A DNA stretch of 64,000 nt, from contig JAJQFE010000033.1 in the NCBI GenBank assembly GCA_021201295.1, positions 50,901 to 114,900 of the forward strand. The letters are read 5' to 3'. A model generated the notes under the pieces. It did no database searches. It was not told where the DNA came from and saw nothing but the letters and a program-made list of their open reading frames with translations. The stretch's first letter is position 1. Every line of letters begins with the position of its first letter. The translations under genes were made by a program, and so were the position numbers. Of the stretch, positions 9,769 to 20,293 are shown piece after piece. This DNA is from Tannerellaceae bacterium. GTDB lineage: Bacteria; Bacteroidota; Bacteroidia; Bacteroidales; Tannerellaceae.

Positions 9769-11589
9769 TTACATTAACACATTTTCTTTGGGATATGCAT
9801 AATTTTTCTTTTTGGAACTTGTCCAGAAAGTCATAAAGAATGTGAGCAGTCCAATACGTCCGATCAGCATTGTAATAACAATGAGAATTTTTCCTACAGT
9901 CGATAGAGAAGACGTAATTCCCATACTTAAGCCTACTGTACTTAACGCTGAAACACACTCAAAAAGCAGTTCAAAAAGAGGTAACTCTTTTTCCGTATAG
10001 GATAAGATACCCATAAGACAAGCTAATAACGTAAAGTAAATCACAATAATAGCAAAAGCACGTTTTAGCGTAACAGGAGATAGCTCCCTTTTTTTGAGTT
10101 CTACATTTTCCTTTTCCCGTATGATACTGAACATGGTAAGCAAAGCTACAAAAACGGTCGTAACTTTTAATCCGCCCCCTGTGGACATAGGACCCGCTCC
10201 TATAATCATAAGAAGGAGGGTCAGGATCAGTGTCGGTGCAGAAAGAGTGTCTATTTCTATAGGACTGATTCCTGCCGTTCGTGGAGTCACAGCTCCTAAA
10301 AATGCATCTGCCAGTTTTCCTTTAAGTGGTAAATCAGCCAGCGTATGGTTATATTCAAAAAACAGGAAGAAAATAAATCCGGTTGTAATCAGGAACAGTG
10401 TAGAGATAATTACAATATAAGTATGTAGATTAATAATATGTGGAACATGGATAAACCGTTTTTGTAATCCGAGTAGGATACGGATCTGATTCATAAAGAG
10501 ATGCCGGGCTAATTTCAGGTAATTGAATACAATAGGAAACCCTATACTACCTAAAACAATCAGTAGGGAAATGATTATATGCAAGCTGTAGTTATGTACT
10601 AACAATGGATGGGTAAATCCGCCGAATAGAGTAGAGATCCCGGAACAACAAAATGCTGCGATAGCGTGAAAGGCGGCAAAGAAAACATGATCTCCGAATG
10701 TCCCGGGTAGGGTCGTTTCTATCTCTTTAAATATCAGATATCCTCCAATGCCTTCGATGAACAGGGTGACCACCAGTATATTTAATATAACCCGGAAAAG
10801 TCCACCGGTACGTTCTTCATATAACATATCTTTTAGGATCAGTTTACTGTTATAAGAAGAACTTTTCATGAAAGAGAGAGCGATAAAACTGGTAAAAGTC
10901 ATTACTCCGATACCACCGATCTGAGATAAGATCATAATAATCATATGCCCTGTGCGGGTGAAAGTCGTGGCAATATCTACCGTAGTCAGTCCGGTAATGC
11001 AAACAGCAGTCGCAGAAGTAAACAGCGCATCCATAAAACTGATCCCTTGTGTAGTCGCATTAGGTAGTAATAAAAGTCCCCAGCCGATCAGGATAAATAA
11101 AAGAAAGCTGAATAGAAAGAGTAGGGATGGTCGTATTCTTCTATGTAGCAAGGAGAAACCCAGCCGGGAGATATGGATAATACTTAAACTGAATAAAAGA
11201 GCCGTATTAAGAAAAGGCGATGATAGAAAACTAAGATAGGGAAGGGAAGTAGCAAAAGCCTCTTTAAAAAACAGCGTGGCAGAGAGCACGGCAAAAAGGA
11301 GAAAATAGATACTGATATCCAGAAAAAGCATTTTTTCCTGAATCACTTCATGGAAGTTTAGCATGTATCTGCCGGTAATTCCTATAAAAAAAGTTACCAG
11401 AATATAAGGGCGGATAGTCCATATCAGTTGCTCCATAGGTTCAGATTGTTCAAATCCGAACTGACAGATCAAAAGAAGCAAAGCGACCAGAGAGGCTGAC
11501 AAAATAATAAGTTCAGTGATCGTATACAGAGATTTTTTAATTTCCTCTCCATGTACCCGAAAAATGAATAAGGTATGTTTTATATCCAT
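9769..11589 (-). CDS. trkH: TrkH/KtrB-family potassium uptake membrane protein
   Basis: A pore-forming subunit of about 606 residues with many membrane segments. Selectivity-filter-like segments typical of the family are visible (TSATAVCITGLTTVDI; GAVTPRTAGISPIEI; GAGPMSTGGGLKV; ALSTVGLSMGITSS). The ATG at 11589 (MDIKHTLF) is chosen because the -7 box lies only about 20 nt upstream. It carries an N-terminal extension of extra membrane helices common in Bacteroidetes copies. It is co-transcribed with trkA downstream (11-nt gap). The pair imports K+ driven by ion gradients. Confidence 0.9.
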   Translation of the reverse strand: MDIKHTLFIFRVHGEEIKKSLYTITELIILSASLVALLLLICQFGFEQSEPMEQLIWTIRPYILVTFFIGITGRYMLNFHEVIQEKMLFLDISIYFLLFAVLSATLFFKEAFATSLPYLSFLSSPFLNTALLFSLSIIHISRLGFSLLHRRIRPSLLFLFSFLLFILIGWGLLLLPNATTQGISFMDALFTSATAVCITGLTTVDIATTFTRTGHMIIMILSQIGGIGVMTFTSFIALSFMKSSSYNSKLILKDMLYEERTGGLFRVILNILVVTLFIEGIGGYLIFKEIETTLPGTFGDHVFFAAFHAIAAFCCSGISTLFGGFTHPLLVHNYSLHIIISLLIVLGSIGFPIVFNYLKLARHLFMNQIRILLGLQKRFIHVPHIINLHTYIVIISTLFLITTGFIFFLFFEYNHTLADLPLKGKLADAFLGAVTPRTAGISPIEIDTLSAPTLILTLLLMIIGAGPMSTGGGLKVTTVFVALLTMFSIIREKENVELKKRELSPVTLKRAFAIIVIYFTLLACLMGILSYTEKELPLFELLFECVSALSTVGLSMGITSSLSTVGKILIVITMLIGRIGLLTFFMTFWTSSKKKNYAYPKENVLM

Positions 11590-11609
11590 ACGGTAACTTT
11601 TACATGGAA

Positions 11610-11639
11610 CAAATGTATTATTAAATTGATAATGCGCAA
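11610..11639 (-). promoter_or_regulatory. trkH promoter (TTG-N19-TACATTTG)
   Basis: On the minus strand TACATTTG (11617 to 11610) matches TAnnTTTG and is preceded, after 19 nt, by TTG (11639 to 11637). Spacing is ideal for a Bacteroidales sigma-ABfr promoter and gives a leader of about 15 nt before the ATG at 11589. Confidence 0.65.
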
Positions 11640-11852
11640 TAATAAAAAGCGGATTAACATATATGCAACGCAAGCATTAGTTTATTAAAAAATAAATCAG
11701 GAGCTGTTTTTTGTCTTTTTGTTATGCAGGATGAAAAGTTATTGTAATATTGTCTTCTGTACAATATTATATATCTTTCTTATTGTATGTGATACGATAA
11801 TAAAGTGACAGACTATTAGTTTGTTATCTTAGTAAAAAAAATGATTTTGAAT

Positions 11853-11882
11853 TTTGTTATAATAAAAAATATACTATATTTG
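11853..11882 (+). promoter_or_regulatory. xyl operon promoter (TTTG-N18-TATATTTG)
   Basis: TATATTTG at 11875-11882 is a consensus -7 box, with TTTG at 11853-11856 as the -33 element. Transcription would start near 11888, 25 nt before the regulator's ATG. The regulator would therefore control its own promoter and probably the xylose genes behind it. Confidence 0.7.
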
Positions 11883-11912
11883 CATCGTACTTTAAATTAT
11901 ACCGTAGAAACC

Positions 11913-12644
11913 ATGAATGAAAGAAAGGAGACTCTTTATCCACACGTTTCTGTAGATTGTGTGTTATTAGGAGTCAACGATAACAAATTATGTGCACTGT
12001 TGGCCGAACGGAAAAATGCAGGTACGGAAAAGACCGAATATAAGCTTCCCGGAAGTCTGATTTATGAAACAGAGGATCTGGATGATGCAGCTTACCGGGT
12101 GCTGAATGAAACCACCGGTTTGAAACGTGTTGCACTCAGACAATTCCGGAGTTTTGGTTCCCCCTTACGGACCAGGAACAAACAGGATGTTCAATGGTTG
12201 GAAAATGCTTCAAAAATGAAAATCAACCGGATTGTTACGGTCGCGTATCTGGCGCTTTGTAAGATACGGGGAAAAATGAAAACAGGTGTGCATGATGACT
12301 CTGTGAAATGGGCACCGATCGATGATCTGCCTCGTTTACCTTTCGACCATAAGGAGATTGTAGAAGAGGCAGTCCGGGAAATACGTAATTGGATAGAAAT
12401 AGAACCGGCGATTGTGTTTAATTATTTACCTATGAAATTCACCGCTTACCAGTTACGCCGTACGTATGAGATCATTTACAATAAAGAGTTTGATGTACGG
12501 AATTTCCACAAAAAAATGAACTCCCTTGAATATGTAGTAGCTACCAATGAGATGGAAGTGGGTGTGGCCCACCGTTCAGCCCGGTACTATAAATTCGATA
12601 AAGTCCGGTATAATAAACAGCGTTCAAAAATCAATAAAAACTAA
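11913..12644 (+). CDS. Nudix-related transcriptional regulator of xylose genes (NrtR/XylR-like)
   Basis: A protein of 243 residues with an N-terminal Nudix-like domain and a C-terminal winged-helix part (ITAYQLRR-like helix, FTAYQLRRTYEIIY). The Nudix box (GSLIYETEDL..AYRVLNETTGL) lacks the RE pair and one of the two Glu, so catalysis is unlikely and ligand sensing is inferred. This architecture is that of NrtR-type regulators, which in Bacteroides control arabinose or xylose use. It is 12 nt upstream of xylB. The start at 11913 is preferred because the promoter begins transcription near 11888, which excludes the longer frame beginning at 11841. Confidence 0.85.
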   Translation: MNERKETLYPHVSVDCVLLGVNDNKLCALLAERKNAGTEKTEYKLPGSLIYETEDLDDAAYRVLNETTGLKRVALRQFRSFGSPLRTRNKQDVQWLENASKMKINRIVTVAYLALCKIRGKMKTGVHDDSVKWAPIDDLPRLPFDHKEIVEEAVREIRNWIEIEPAIVFNYLPMKFTAYQLRRTYEIIYNKEFDVRNFHKKMNSLEYVVATNEMEVGVAHRSARYYKFDKVRYNKQRSKINKN

Positions 12645-12656
12645 TCTCAATAACTT

Positions 12657-14144
12657 ATGTATTTACTTGGATGTGATATAGGAAGCTCTTCCATAAAAGC
12701 TTCGCTGGTAGATCAGGAAAGCGGGTTAACTGTAGGTTTGGATTTTTATCCGAAAGAAGAAGCTCCGATCAAGGCCGTTAAACCCAGTTGGGCAGAACAG
12801 GATCCTGAAGACTGGTGGCATGATTTGAAAATAGCCGTACAGGGAGCCATTGACAAGGCTGGCATTGACGGCCGGAAGATCAGTGCAATCGGGATTTCTT
12901 ACCAGATGCACGGATTGGTAGTCGTGGATAAAAAGAAAGAAGTGTTGAGACCTTCTATTATCTGGTGTGACAGCCGTGCCGTACCTTATGGAGACCGTGC
13001 TTTTAATGTGATCGGAGAGAAAGAGTGTCTTTCTCATCTGTTAAATTCACCGGGTAACTTTACGGCTGCAAAACTGGCATGGATCAAGGAAAATGAACCC
13101 CGTATCTTTGAATTAATTGATAAGATCATGCTTCCGGGAGATTATATTGCAATGCGCCTGACGGGTGATATCGTTACGACTGTATCCGGTTTGTCAGAGG
13201 GAATCTTCTGGGACTTTAAAAATAATTCCCTTTCCTCCGGTATCATGAACTATTTTGGGTTCAGCGAAAGTCTGATTCCGGAAATACGGCCTACATTTGG
13301 TTTGCAGGGAGAACTGCTGAAATCTGTTGCCACTGAATTAGGGATGAAAAAAGGAACCCCGGTCACTTACCGTGCAGGAGATCAACCTAATAATGCGTTA
13401 TCACTTAATGTCCTGAATCCGGGAGAAATTGCCGCAACAGGGGGGACTTCAGGGGTGGTCTACGGTGTCAATGGAAATGTCAGCTATGATAAATTATCCA
13501 GGGTGAATACGTTTGCCCATGTGAATCATTCGGAAGCACAAACCCGTCTGGGGATTTTACTTTGTATTAACGGGGTTGGGATCCTTAATTCCTGGGTGAA
13601 AAGGAATGTAGCACCGGAAGGTATTGATTATAATCAATTGAATGAATTGGCTATGACGGCCCCTATTGGTAGCAATGGCCTTGCTATCCTTCCGTTCGGA
13701 AATGGAGTGGAACGCATGTTACAGAACAAACCTACTAACTGTTCTATTCACGGACTGAATTTCAATATTCATACTAAAAGTCATGTAGCCCGTGCAGCAC
13801 AGGAAGGAATTGTCTTCTCTTTCAAATATGGTATGGATATTATGAATGAGATGGGAATGGATATAGAAGTGATCCGTGCAGGATATGCCAATATGTTCCT
13901 GAGCCCGATTTTCAGGGAAGCACTTGCTGGCGTTACAGGGGCAGTCATTGAATTGTATGATACAAACGGAGCCGTAGGTGCAGCGAAAGGCGCTGGTATG
14001 GGTGCTGGTATCTATCCATCTGCCGAAGAGGCTTTCCGCTCTCTGAAAAAGATTGATGTGGTAGAACCGGATGGATTGAAAGCAAATGAATATTGTGGAG
14101 CTTTTGAAGTCTGGAAAGAACATCTTGAAAAAGAATTAAATTAA
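12657..14144 (+). CDS. xylB: Xylulokinase
   Basis: A 495-residue FGGY-family sugar kinase that phosphorylates D-xylulose to D-xylulose 5-phosphate. The N-terminal phosphate-binding loop is LGCDIGSSSIKASLVD, the substrate-side segment SYQMHGLVVVD follows, and the C-terminal ATP site has GAAKGAGMGAG. It begins 12 nt after the Nudix regulator and precedes xylA by 147 nt, so it is part of the xylose operon. The product feeds the pentose phosphate pathway. The frame is intact and the length normal. Confidence 0.95.
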   Translation: MYLLGCDIGSSSIKASLVDQESGLTVGLDFYPKEEAPIKAVKPSWAEQDPEDWWHDLKIAVQGAIDKAGIDGRKISAIGISYQMHGLVVVDKKKEVLRPSIIWCDSRAVPYGDRAFNVIGEKECLSHLLNSPGNFTAAKLAWIKENEPRIFELIDKIMLPGDYIAMRLTGDIVTTVSGLSEGIFWDFKNNSLSSGIMNYFGFSESLIPEIRPTFGLQGELLKSVATELGMKKGTPVTYRAGDQPNNALSLNVLNPGEIAATGGTSGVVYGVNGNVSYDKLSRVNTFAHVNHSEAQTRLGILLCINGVGILNSWVKRNVAPEGIDYNQLNELAMTAPIGSNGLAILPFGNGVERMLQNKPTNCSIHGLNFNIHTKSHVARAAQEGIVFSFKYGMDIMNEMGMDIEVIRAGYANMFLSPIFREALAGVTGAVIELYDTNGAVGAAKGAGMGAGIYPSAEEAFRSLKKIDVVEPDGLKANEYCGAFEVWKEHLEKELN

Positions 14145-14147
14145 AAA

Positions 14148-14191
14148 GGAGTTAAGTAGTGAAAGGAGTCAGAGGAGGTAAGTAGTGAAAG
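14148..14191 (+). repeat. Direct repeat between xylB and xylA
   Basis: Two copies of an 18-nt unit, GGAGTTAAGTAGTGAAAG and GGAGGTAAGTAGTGAAAG, lie 26 nt apart (14148-14165 and 14174-14191) just after the xylB stop. Function is unknown; it may be a slippage product. Confidence 0.6.
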
Positions 14192-14291
14192 AAAAAATAG
14201 GTTCTTATTACTTAAGTCCTGATGAATGAATAGAAAGAAACCTTTACCTGCTTAATTTAAAAATATCCACAATTTTATAATACTAAAAATC

Positions 14292-15620
14292 ATGAGTTAT
14301 TACAAAGGAGAAAAAGAATTTTTTCCGGGAATCGGAAAAATCCAGTTTGAAGGACGTGAATCGAAAAATCCGTTAGCGTTCCACTATTATGATGAAAACA
14401 AAGTAGTCATGGGGAAGACACTAAAAGATCATTTACGTTTTGCCATGGCTTACTGGCATACATTGTGTGCGGAAGGGGGAGATCCATTTGGCGGAGGTAC
14501 GAAAACATTCCCCTGGAATGCGGCTACCGATGCGGTATCAAGAGCTAAATATAAAATGGATGCTGCATTTGAATTCCTGACCAAATGTAATATTCCTTAC
14601 TATTGTTTCCATGATGTGGACCTGGTGGACGAAGCTCCTACTTTGTTAGAGTTTGAAAAACGTCTTCAGACCATGGTAGACTATGCTAAACAATTGCAGC
14701 AGGAAACCGGGAAAAAATTACTTTGGGGTACAGCGAATGTCTTTGGTAATGAAAGATATATGAACGGAGCAGCTACCAATCCTGATTTTCAGGCAGTGGC
14801 TTATGCCGGTGCACAGATTAGGAATGCGATTGATGCAACAATCGCTTTAGGTGGTGAGAACTATGTATTCTGGGGTGGACGTGAAGGCTATATGTCTCTT
14901 CTGAATACAGATATGAAACGCGAGAAAGAACATCTGGCCATGATGTTGACTATTGCACGTGATTATGCACGTAAGAATGGGTTCAAAGGTACTTTCCTGA
15001 TCGAGCCTAAACCTATGGAACCTACTAAACATCAGTATGATGTGGATGCCGAAACTGTGATCGGATTCCTGCGTCATTATGGTTTGGATAAAGACTTTGC
15101 TTTGAATATCGAAGTAAACCATGCCACTTTGGCCGGCCATACGTTTGAACATGAATTGCAGGCTGCTGCTGATGCCGGTATGTTATGTAGTATTGATGCC
15201 AACCGGGGTGATTATCAGAACGGATGGGATACAGACCAGTTCCCGATTGATATTTATGAGCTGACTCAGGCCTGGTTAGTAATTCTGGAAGCTGGTGGTT
15301 TAACAACTGGAGGTACCAACTTCGATGCAAAAACCCGTCGTAATTCAACAGATCTGGAAGATATCTTTATCGCACATATCTCCGGCATGGATGCTTTTGC
15401 ACGTGCTTTGTTGACTGCAGCAGATATCCTGGAAAATTCTGATTACAGGAAAATGCGTGCAGAACGCTATGCAAGCTTTGACAGTGGTGATGGTAAATCC
15501 TTTGAGGATGGTCAGTTAACTCTGGAAGATCTGAGAAATATTGCTTTACGTGATGGCAACCCTAAGCAGACCAGCGGAAAGCAGGAATTATATGAGACAT
15601 TAATTAATATGTACCTCTAA
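14292..15620 (+). CDS. xylA: Xylose isomerase
   Basis: A 442-residue, metal-dependent isomerase converting D-xylose to D-xylulose. Characteristic features are the N-terminal [19 protein letters not shown] typical of long (class II) enzymes, FHDVDLVDE around the catalytic His, the metal ligands in [14 protein letters not shown] and the later [10 protein letters not shown] and DANRGD motifs. It lies in the regulator-xylB-xylA-xylE operon. The frame is intact. Confidence 0.97.
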   Translation: MSYYKGEKEFFPGIGKIQFEGRESKNPLAFHYYDENKVVMGKTLKDHLRFAMAYWHTLCAEGGDPFGGGTKTFPWNAATDAVSRAKYKMDAAFEFLTKCNIPYYCFHDVDLVDEAPTLLEFEKRLQTMVDYAKQLQQETGKKLLWGTANVFGNERYMNGAATNPDFQAVAYAGAQIRNAIDATIALGGENYVFWGGREGYMSLLNTDMKREKEHLAMMLTIARDYARKNGFKGTFLIEPKPMEPTKHQYDVDAETVIGFLRHYGLDKDFALNIEVNHATLAGHTFEHELQAAADAGMLCSIDANRGDYQNGWDTDQFPIDIYELTQAWLVILEAGGLTTGGTNFDAKTRRNSTDLEDIFIAHISGMDAFARALLTAADILENSDYRKMRAERYASFDSGDGKSFEDGQLTLEDLRNIALRDGNPKQTSGKQELYETLINMYL

Positions 15621-15623
15621 AAG

Positions 15624-15727
15624 AAATTGACAATGGCAGGGGAGTAATTGACACAGTAAGGCTGATAATCTTGAGAATGTAAACCACTAATGATTCCTGT
15701 CAATTATCCCTTGTTCCTTGTCAGTTT
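15624..15727. repeat. Imperfect inverted repeat between xylA and xylE
   Basis: Two 30-nt arms (15624-15653 and 15698-15727) are imperfect reverse complements of each other, about 22 of 30 positions matching, both containing a TGACAA/TTGTCA-like core and separated by 44 nt. The RNA could fold into a long hairpin ending just before the xylE ATG, which may modulate xylE expression or mark a small palindromic element. Confidence 0.5.
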
Positions 15728-15739
15728 TATTTTTCAACC

Positions 15740-17284
15740 ATGAAAAATAACAATTATATATTAGGTGTAACGCTGGTGGCTACCCTGGGAGGATTGCTGT
15801 TCGGATATGACACGGCAGTGATCTCCGGTACGGTAGAGTCGCTGCGTATATTTTTTATTGAACCACGTGGATTACCTTTGGATCAGGCCAATGCACTGGA
15901 AGGCTTTGTGGTTAGTAGTGCGCTGATCGGATGTATTCTGGGAGCCTCTTTTGCCGGTTGGGTAAGCCAGCGTTTTGGCCGGAGACCCACCTTAATGGTG
16001 GCTGCTATCCTGTTTCTTCTCTCGGCCATAGGATCTTCCTGGCCGGAATTATTTATCGGTTTACCGGGAAGTGGGGATCATACCTATATCAATCTGTTTG
16101 TGGCATATCGTATTTTAGGAGGTATAGGAGTCGGACTCGCTTCTATGGTGTCTCCGATGTATATTGCGGAAATGGCTCCTGCAGACCGTAGGGGCAACTT
16201 AGTTTCCTGGAACCAGTTTGCTGTTATTTTCGGTATGCTGGTGGTTTACTTTGTAAACTATACGATTGCTTTACAGGGAGATGCTTCCTGGTTGCATACT
16301 ATAGGCTGGCGATATATGTTTGCATCGGAAATTATTCCGGCCCTTCTGTTCTTTAGCTTCCTTTTCTTTGTACCTGAAACTCCCCGTTATCTGATCATGC
16401 GCGGAAAAACAGAAAAAGCGAAAGGAATACTTCAAAAACTGGTGGGAGATAAAGCGGCTGCAATCGAACTTTCTGCTATTAAGGATAGTTTTAAGGAAAA
16501 GTCTCCGTCGATGCGCCCCTATTTTACCTTTATGGGTGCCTGGCTGGCTTTGTTTGTAGTAACTTACGGCATACTGGAACTGGTAGGAAATACCAATGCC
16601 TTAGAAATTGCACTGATTGGTAGTTTCTTTGTCTCTTTGATACTTCCTATGCGCTCTTTTGGTATGATGATTATTTTAGTGGGTATATTACTTTCCGGGT
16701 TCCAGCAGTTTGTAGGAATTAATGTGGTATTATACTATGCACCGGAAATATTCAAAACTATGGGAGCTGAGACAGATGCCGCTTTATTACAACAGATCAT
16801 TGTAGGTGCTGTAAACCTGTCCTTTACTGTATTAGCTATCTTTACAGTAGACAAATTCGGCCGCCGTCCGTTAATGATTATCGGGGCATTGGTTATGGCT
16901 GGTGCTATGATTATCCTGGGAACTACTTTCTATACTTATTCGGTAGGAATTGCTTCATTGATCTGTATGTTAGTGTATACAGCGGGGTTTGCTATGTCGT
17001 GGGGACCTGTTTGTTGGGTATTACTGGCGGAGATCTTCCCGAATTCTATCCGTTCAACCGTCATGAGTATTGCGGTTGCCGGACAATGGATTGCCAACTT
17101 CTTGGTATCCTGGACATTCCCGATGTTAGATAAAAATCAATATCTGACCGATACTTTTAATCATGGAGTGGCCTATTGGATTTATGGCCTTATGGGATTG
17201 TTAGCTGCTTTCTTTATCTGGAAGTTTGTTCCGGAAACCAAAGGGAAAACATTGGAGCAAATGGAACAGTACTGGAAAAAGTAA
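15740..17284 (+). CDS. xylE: D-xylose:H+ symporter, sugar-porter MFS
   Basis: A 514-residue inner-membrane transporter of the sugar porter family with twelve predicted membrane helices. Signatures include GGLLFGYDTAVISG near the N-terminus, RFGRRPTL after helix 2, VPETPRYLI after helix 6, GFQQFVGINVVLYYAPEIF in helix 7 and PETKGKTLEQME at the C-terminus. It is the last gene of the xylose operon and is followed by a terminator. Position and similarity indicate xylose uptake; other hexoses or pentoses could also be carried. Confidence 0.93.
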   Translation: MKNNNYILGVTLVATLGGLLFGYDTAVISGTVESLRIFFIEPRGLPLDQANALEGFVVSSALIGCILGASFAGWVSQRFGRRPTLMVAAILFLLSAIGSSWPELFIGLPGSGDHTYINLFVAYRILGGIGVGLASMVSPMYIAEMAPADRRGNLVSWNQFAVIFGMLVVYFVNYTIALQGDASWLHTIGWRYMFASEIIPALLFFSFLFFVPETPRYLIMRGKTEKAKGILQKLVGDKAAAIELSAIKDSFKEKSPSMRPYFTFMGAWLALFVVTYGILELVGNTNALEIALIGSFFVSLILPMRSFGMMIILVGILLSGFQQFVGINVVLYYAPEIFKTMGAETDAALLQQIIVGAVNLSFTVLAIFTVDKFGRRPLMIIGALVMAGAMIILGTTFYTYSVGIASLICMLVYTAGFAMSWGPVCWVLLAEIFPNSIRSTVMSIAVAGQWIANFLVSWTFPMLDKNQYLTDTFNHGVAYWIYGLMGLLAAFFIWKFVPETKGKTLEQMEQYWKK

Positions 17285-17334
17285 AATACATAGAGGTATT
17301 AACCTCCATATAATTCTATGCATCGTTTTTTTCT

Positions 17335-17376
17335 AAAAGGGTGGGCCGTTTTTCTAAAAAGGGCGCACCCTTTTTT
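17335..17376 (+). terminator. Terminator of the xylose operon
   Basis: A 9-bp perfect stem (AAAAGGGTG 17335-17343 with 17366-17374), extended inside by GCC/GGC pairs, is followed by a T-run to 17376. It lies 50 nt after xylE and overlaps the 3' end of the converging aminopeptidase gene. Confidence 0.8.
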
Positions 17377-19934
17377 CTTGTTGCCCGTGAAGTATTTTAT
17401 TGGTCCTATACAGGAAGTCTGCCTGTTGCCGGATCTTATTACTTAACATCCACGGAAAGTCCGGATGATCCCTGAAAAAGTGCTCTATCTCCAGATAGGC
17501 TTCTGCGGACTGATGGCCGGAAAGCAAACTTCTGATCCATGCTGTCGGAAAGAAAATATCTCCGGTATGTTGCACCTCTTCTGATTTTTCAAGCGCCGGC
17601 CGTATATAAGGAATGGCTTTTTTGCCATGTACGGTGATTCAGATACGCTAAGGCAGTGGCAGCCCAGGGTTCAATCCTACGGTTCTCCGCTAGTAATAAA
17701 GCGTTGAAGACACTATTTCTCCGGGTTTTACAGGGAGAAACCGCAGGAGAAATAAATGCATATTCTTTTTGTCTGTCCGGGTTCGTGATCCGTCCTTTTT
17801 GGGTTTGAATAATCATGTCTGACTTTTCAGGCAGATATATGGATAAGAGGTAGGATAGGGTAATGAAATCATTTTCGCTTAGCACACATCCTTCCGGAGC
17901 GTTTTCATTTTCCCATAGGGTATATAATTTTTCTATACTTTCTTCTGTCTGGACCATGTGCATACAAGACCGGAATGTTAACAGACGATGCTGGGATACG
18001 GGATGGGTACAGATGAGCTCCCATAACCGAGTTTCCAGTGCCGTGTATTGGCCCGGATAAAGTCGTACACAGTTACTTATATATCCAAGTCCGGCAGTAT
18101 ATAAAAGCGTGTTGGTTTCTTTTGAAAGATAGGTAATTAACTGTTCGGTGAACCAATCCGGAGGAATAGACCCGTGCAACAGGTTTTCATATAGGTTGAT
18201 CAGGATACTGCCTTTTAGTACCTGATCTTCCGTAGTCTGCAGTTCATACATAGAAGCTTCGGCATCTTCCCTGTTTAAAAAGAAAAAACCATAGCCTCTG
18301 CCGTCAGTATTGGGCAGTATACCTTTTAGTTTTCCGGCATATGCATCCGGAAGCGGTACTATAGTCTCTGCCTGCTGAACATCTATGTTTATTTTTTTCT
18401 CTTCTTGGTCAGTATATAAGATATAAGATAATTTTTGTGGCCACACTATTCCCCTTCCCCATGGATCTTGCTGGGAAATAAGTAACTGGTTCTTTTCTTT
18501 TTTTATTTTCAGTTCCGGCATACCTTTCTCATAGATCCACATATGGCTCCACCGGGAGAGGTTTACCGGTGTATACTGTTCCAGTATCCGAATTAAACTA
18601 TCCCAGTCAGCATTTCCATAGGCATACCTTTGTAAATATTCCTGTATGCCTCTCCGGAAAGCATCTGCACCAATGGTTTGTACTAACATTTCCATCACCA
18701 CCGGAGATTTGTTGTAGATAATATTTCCATACACTAATCCTGCATCTTTCAGATTATCCAGCTCCTGTTTAACCGGGTTACTTCCGGCTGTGCGGTCTTC
18801 TGCATAAGCCGCAGGAATATAATCCAGGATAAAATTTAATCTATGGTCCACTTCCGGATAAAGAGGTTCTACTATCAGCGAGGCAAAATAATTAGCAAAA
18901 ACTTCTTTAGTCCATACATCATCAAACCATTCCATAGTTACATAATCTCCGAACCACATATGGGCTGTCTCATGGGCAATCAAAGCACTACGGCTTAACT
19001 GTTCATTCAGGGTAGGAGATTCATGTAAGAACATTCTCCGGTCATTATATAAGGTAGCACCTGTATGTTCCATGCCTCCATACTGGAAACTGGGAAGAAT
19101 AATAAGATCATATTTGGCAAAAGGGTAGGGTATCCGGGTATATTCTTCCAACCACTCCAATGCATCCAGTACTTCAGAAGCAATTTCTGGACACTGGGCT
19201 ATTTTCTGCAGGTCTGTTTCCCGGTGGTAAATAGCTATCTCCCGTCCTTCCCGTTGATATCTTTCCTGCTAAAATTCTCCGGCTACAAAAGAAAAAAGGT
19301 ATGTACTTAATGGCTCTGTCTGACGGAAGCAGATGAGTTTCCTTTGGTCCGGAACAGTTTCGTCTGTCGACATAACCGGACTATTGGCAATAGCCTGCCA
19401 GTTGGCAGGGATTTCTAAAGATAAGGTATACAGCGCTTTCAGATCCGGTTGGTCAAAACAGGGAAACAAAGTCCGGGCACGGTCCGGAACCAGCAGGGTG
19501 TACATAAAGTCTTCTCTACGGTTCAGAGATTGATCGGAAGGGATAAAAGAAAGAGAAATACAATTATCTCCTTCCTGTATATATTCCATAGGGATAACCA
19601 GATGTTCATGTATGGTTTTAACAGGGAGGATATGTCCGTTTGCCTGGCAGGAGAGGATCTGATTGTCAGGACGAAAATCTACTATAACAGGTGTTTTTTC
19701 TGCTGTTTTTAACCGGATGGTGACTTGTCCGGTCACGGGTTCTGTGCGAGTCTCCGGTAGGGAAAAGAATAACTCATAGTGTATATCCTGATATTGTTTT
19801 TTCCTGAATCGGGCCAATTCCCAGCTGATCCCGGGAACTAACCGGGAAGCCGGAATTTCTCCTGATCCGGCACATGGCAAAGCTACGATCAGACTAAAAA
19901 AAACTATTAAAAGGAAGGATCCTGTTTTAATCAT
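17354..19934 (-). pseudogene. M1-family zinc aminopeptidase (two lesions as read)
   Basis: A reconstructed protein of about 860 residues with an N-terminal signal (MIKTGSFLLIVFFSLIV). It matches gluzincin aminopeptidases: the exopeptidase motif QYGGMEHTG, the zinc motif HETAHMWFGDY and the downstream third ligand in WTKEVFANYFA. It would cleave N-terminal residues from peptides in the periplasm or at the surface. As read, an in-frame TAG interrupts it at 19269-19271 (after VAGEF), and near 17618-17623 a coding-strand A6 run must be A7 for the frame to continue into the C-terminal KKAIPYIRPALE part. The start at 19934 is the ATG directly before the signal peptide. Confidence 0.85.
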
Positions 19935-20293
19935 ATTAAGACGACCCTGCGGGCTTTGTATCTGCTTATTGTATGATAAAGATCCGGTAAAGATAAACAT
20001 ACTACCGGATTCTTTCTCTTGCCGGAAACGTAAATATTTGAATCCGGAAATAAATCTGTGTTAAAAAAGGCCGGAAAAAAATCTTTCATTTTTCATTAAT
20101 CCCGCTTTACATCAGGGTTTCTTTAGAAAATTAACCAAAAGATTATTTTTTAATACGATAGTATAGTTAATAAAAATATAAAACAACCGGTTTATGTTGT
20201 TCAAAGTTAAAATTCTTTTTTTAACACCTGATTACTACCCATAAACTTTTAAACCCGGCCTCCTGTTACCCAAGACATAAAAGATAGGAAAAG
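19935..20293. other. Spacer between aminopeptidase and AraC gene
   Basis: This 359-nt divergent spacer is AT-rich. It includes a short inverted repeat (ACAAC, 8 nt, GTTGT, near 20180-20200) that could be an operator for the AraC gene, but nothing decisive. No gene is seen. Confidence 0.4.

Noticed and set aside
9758..9958. N-terminal extension of trkA
   Set aside because: The extra 67 codons lie inside trkH in another frame, and the Rossmann domain begins at the ATG at 9757.
13719..14123. Long antisense frames inside xylB, xylA and the beta-galactosidase gene
   Set aside because: They are shadows of strongly supported genes and show no domain of their own.
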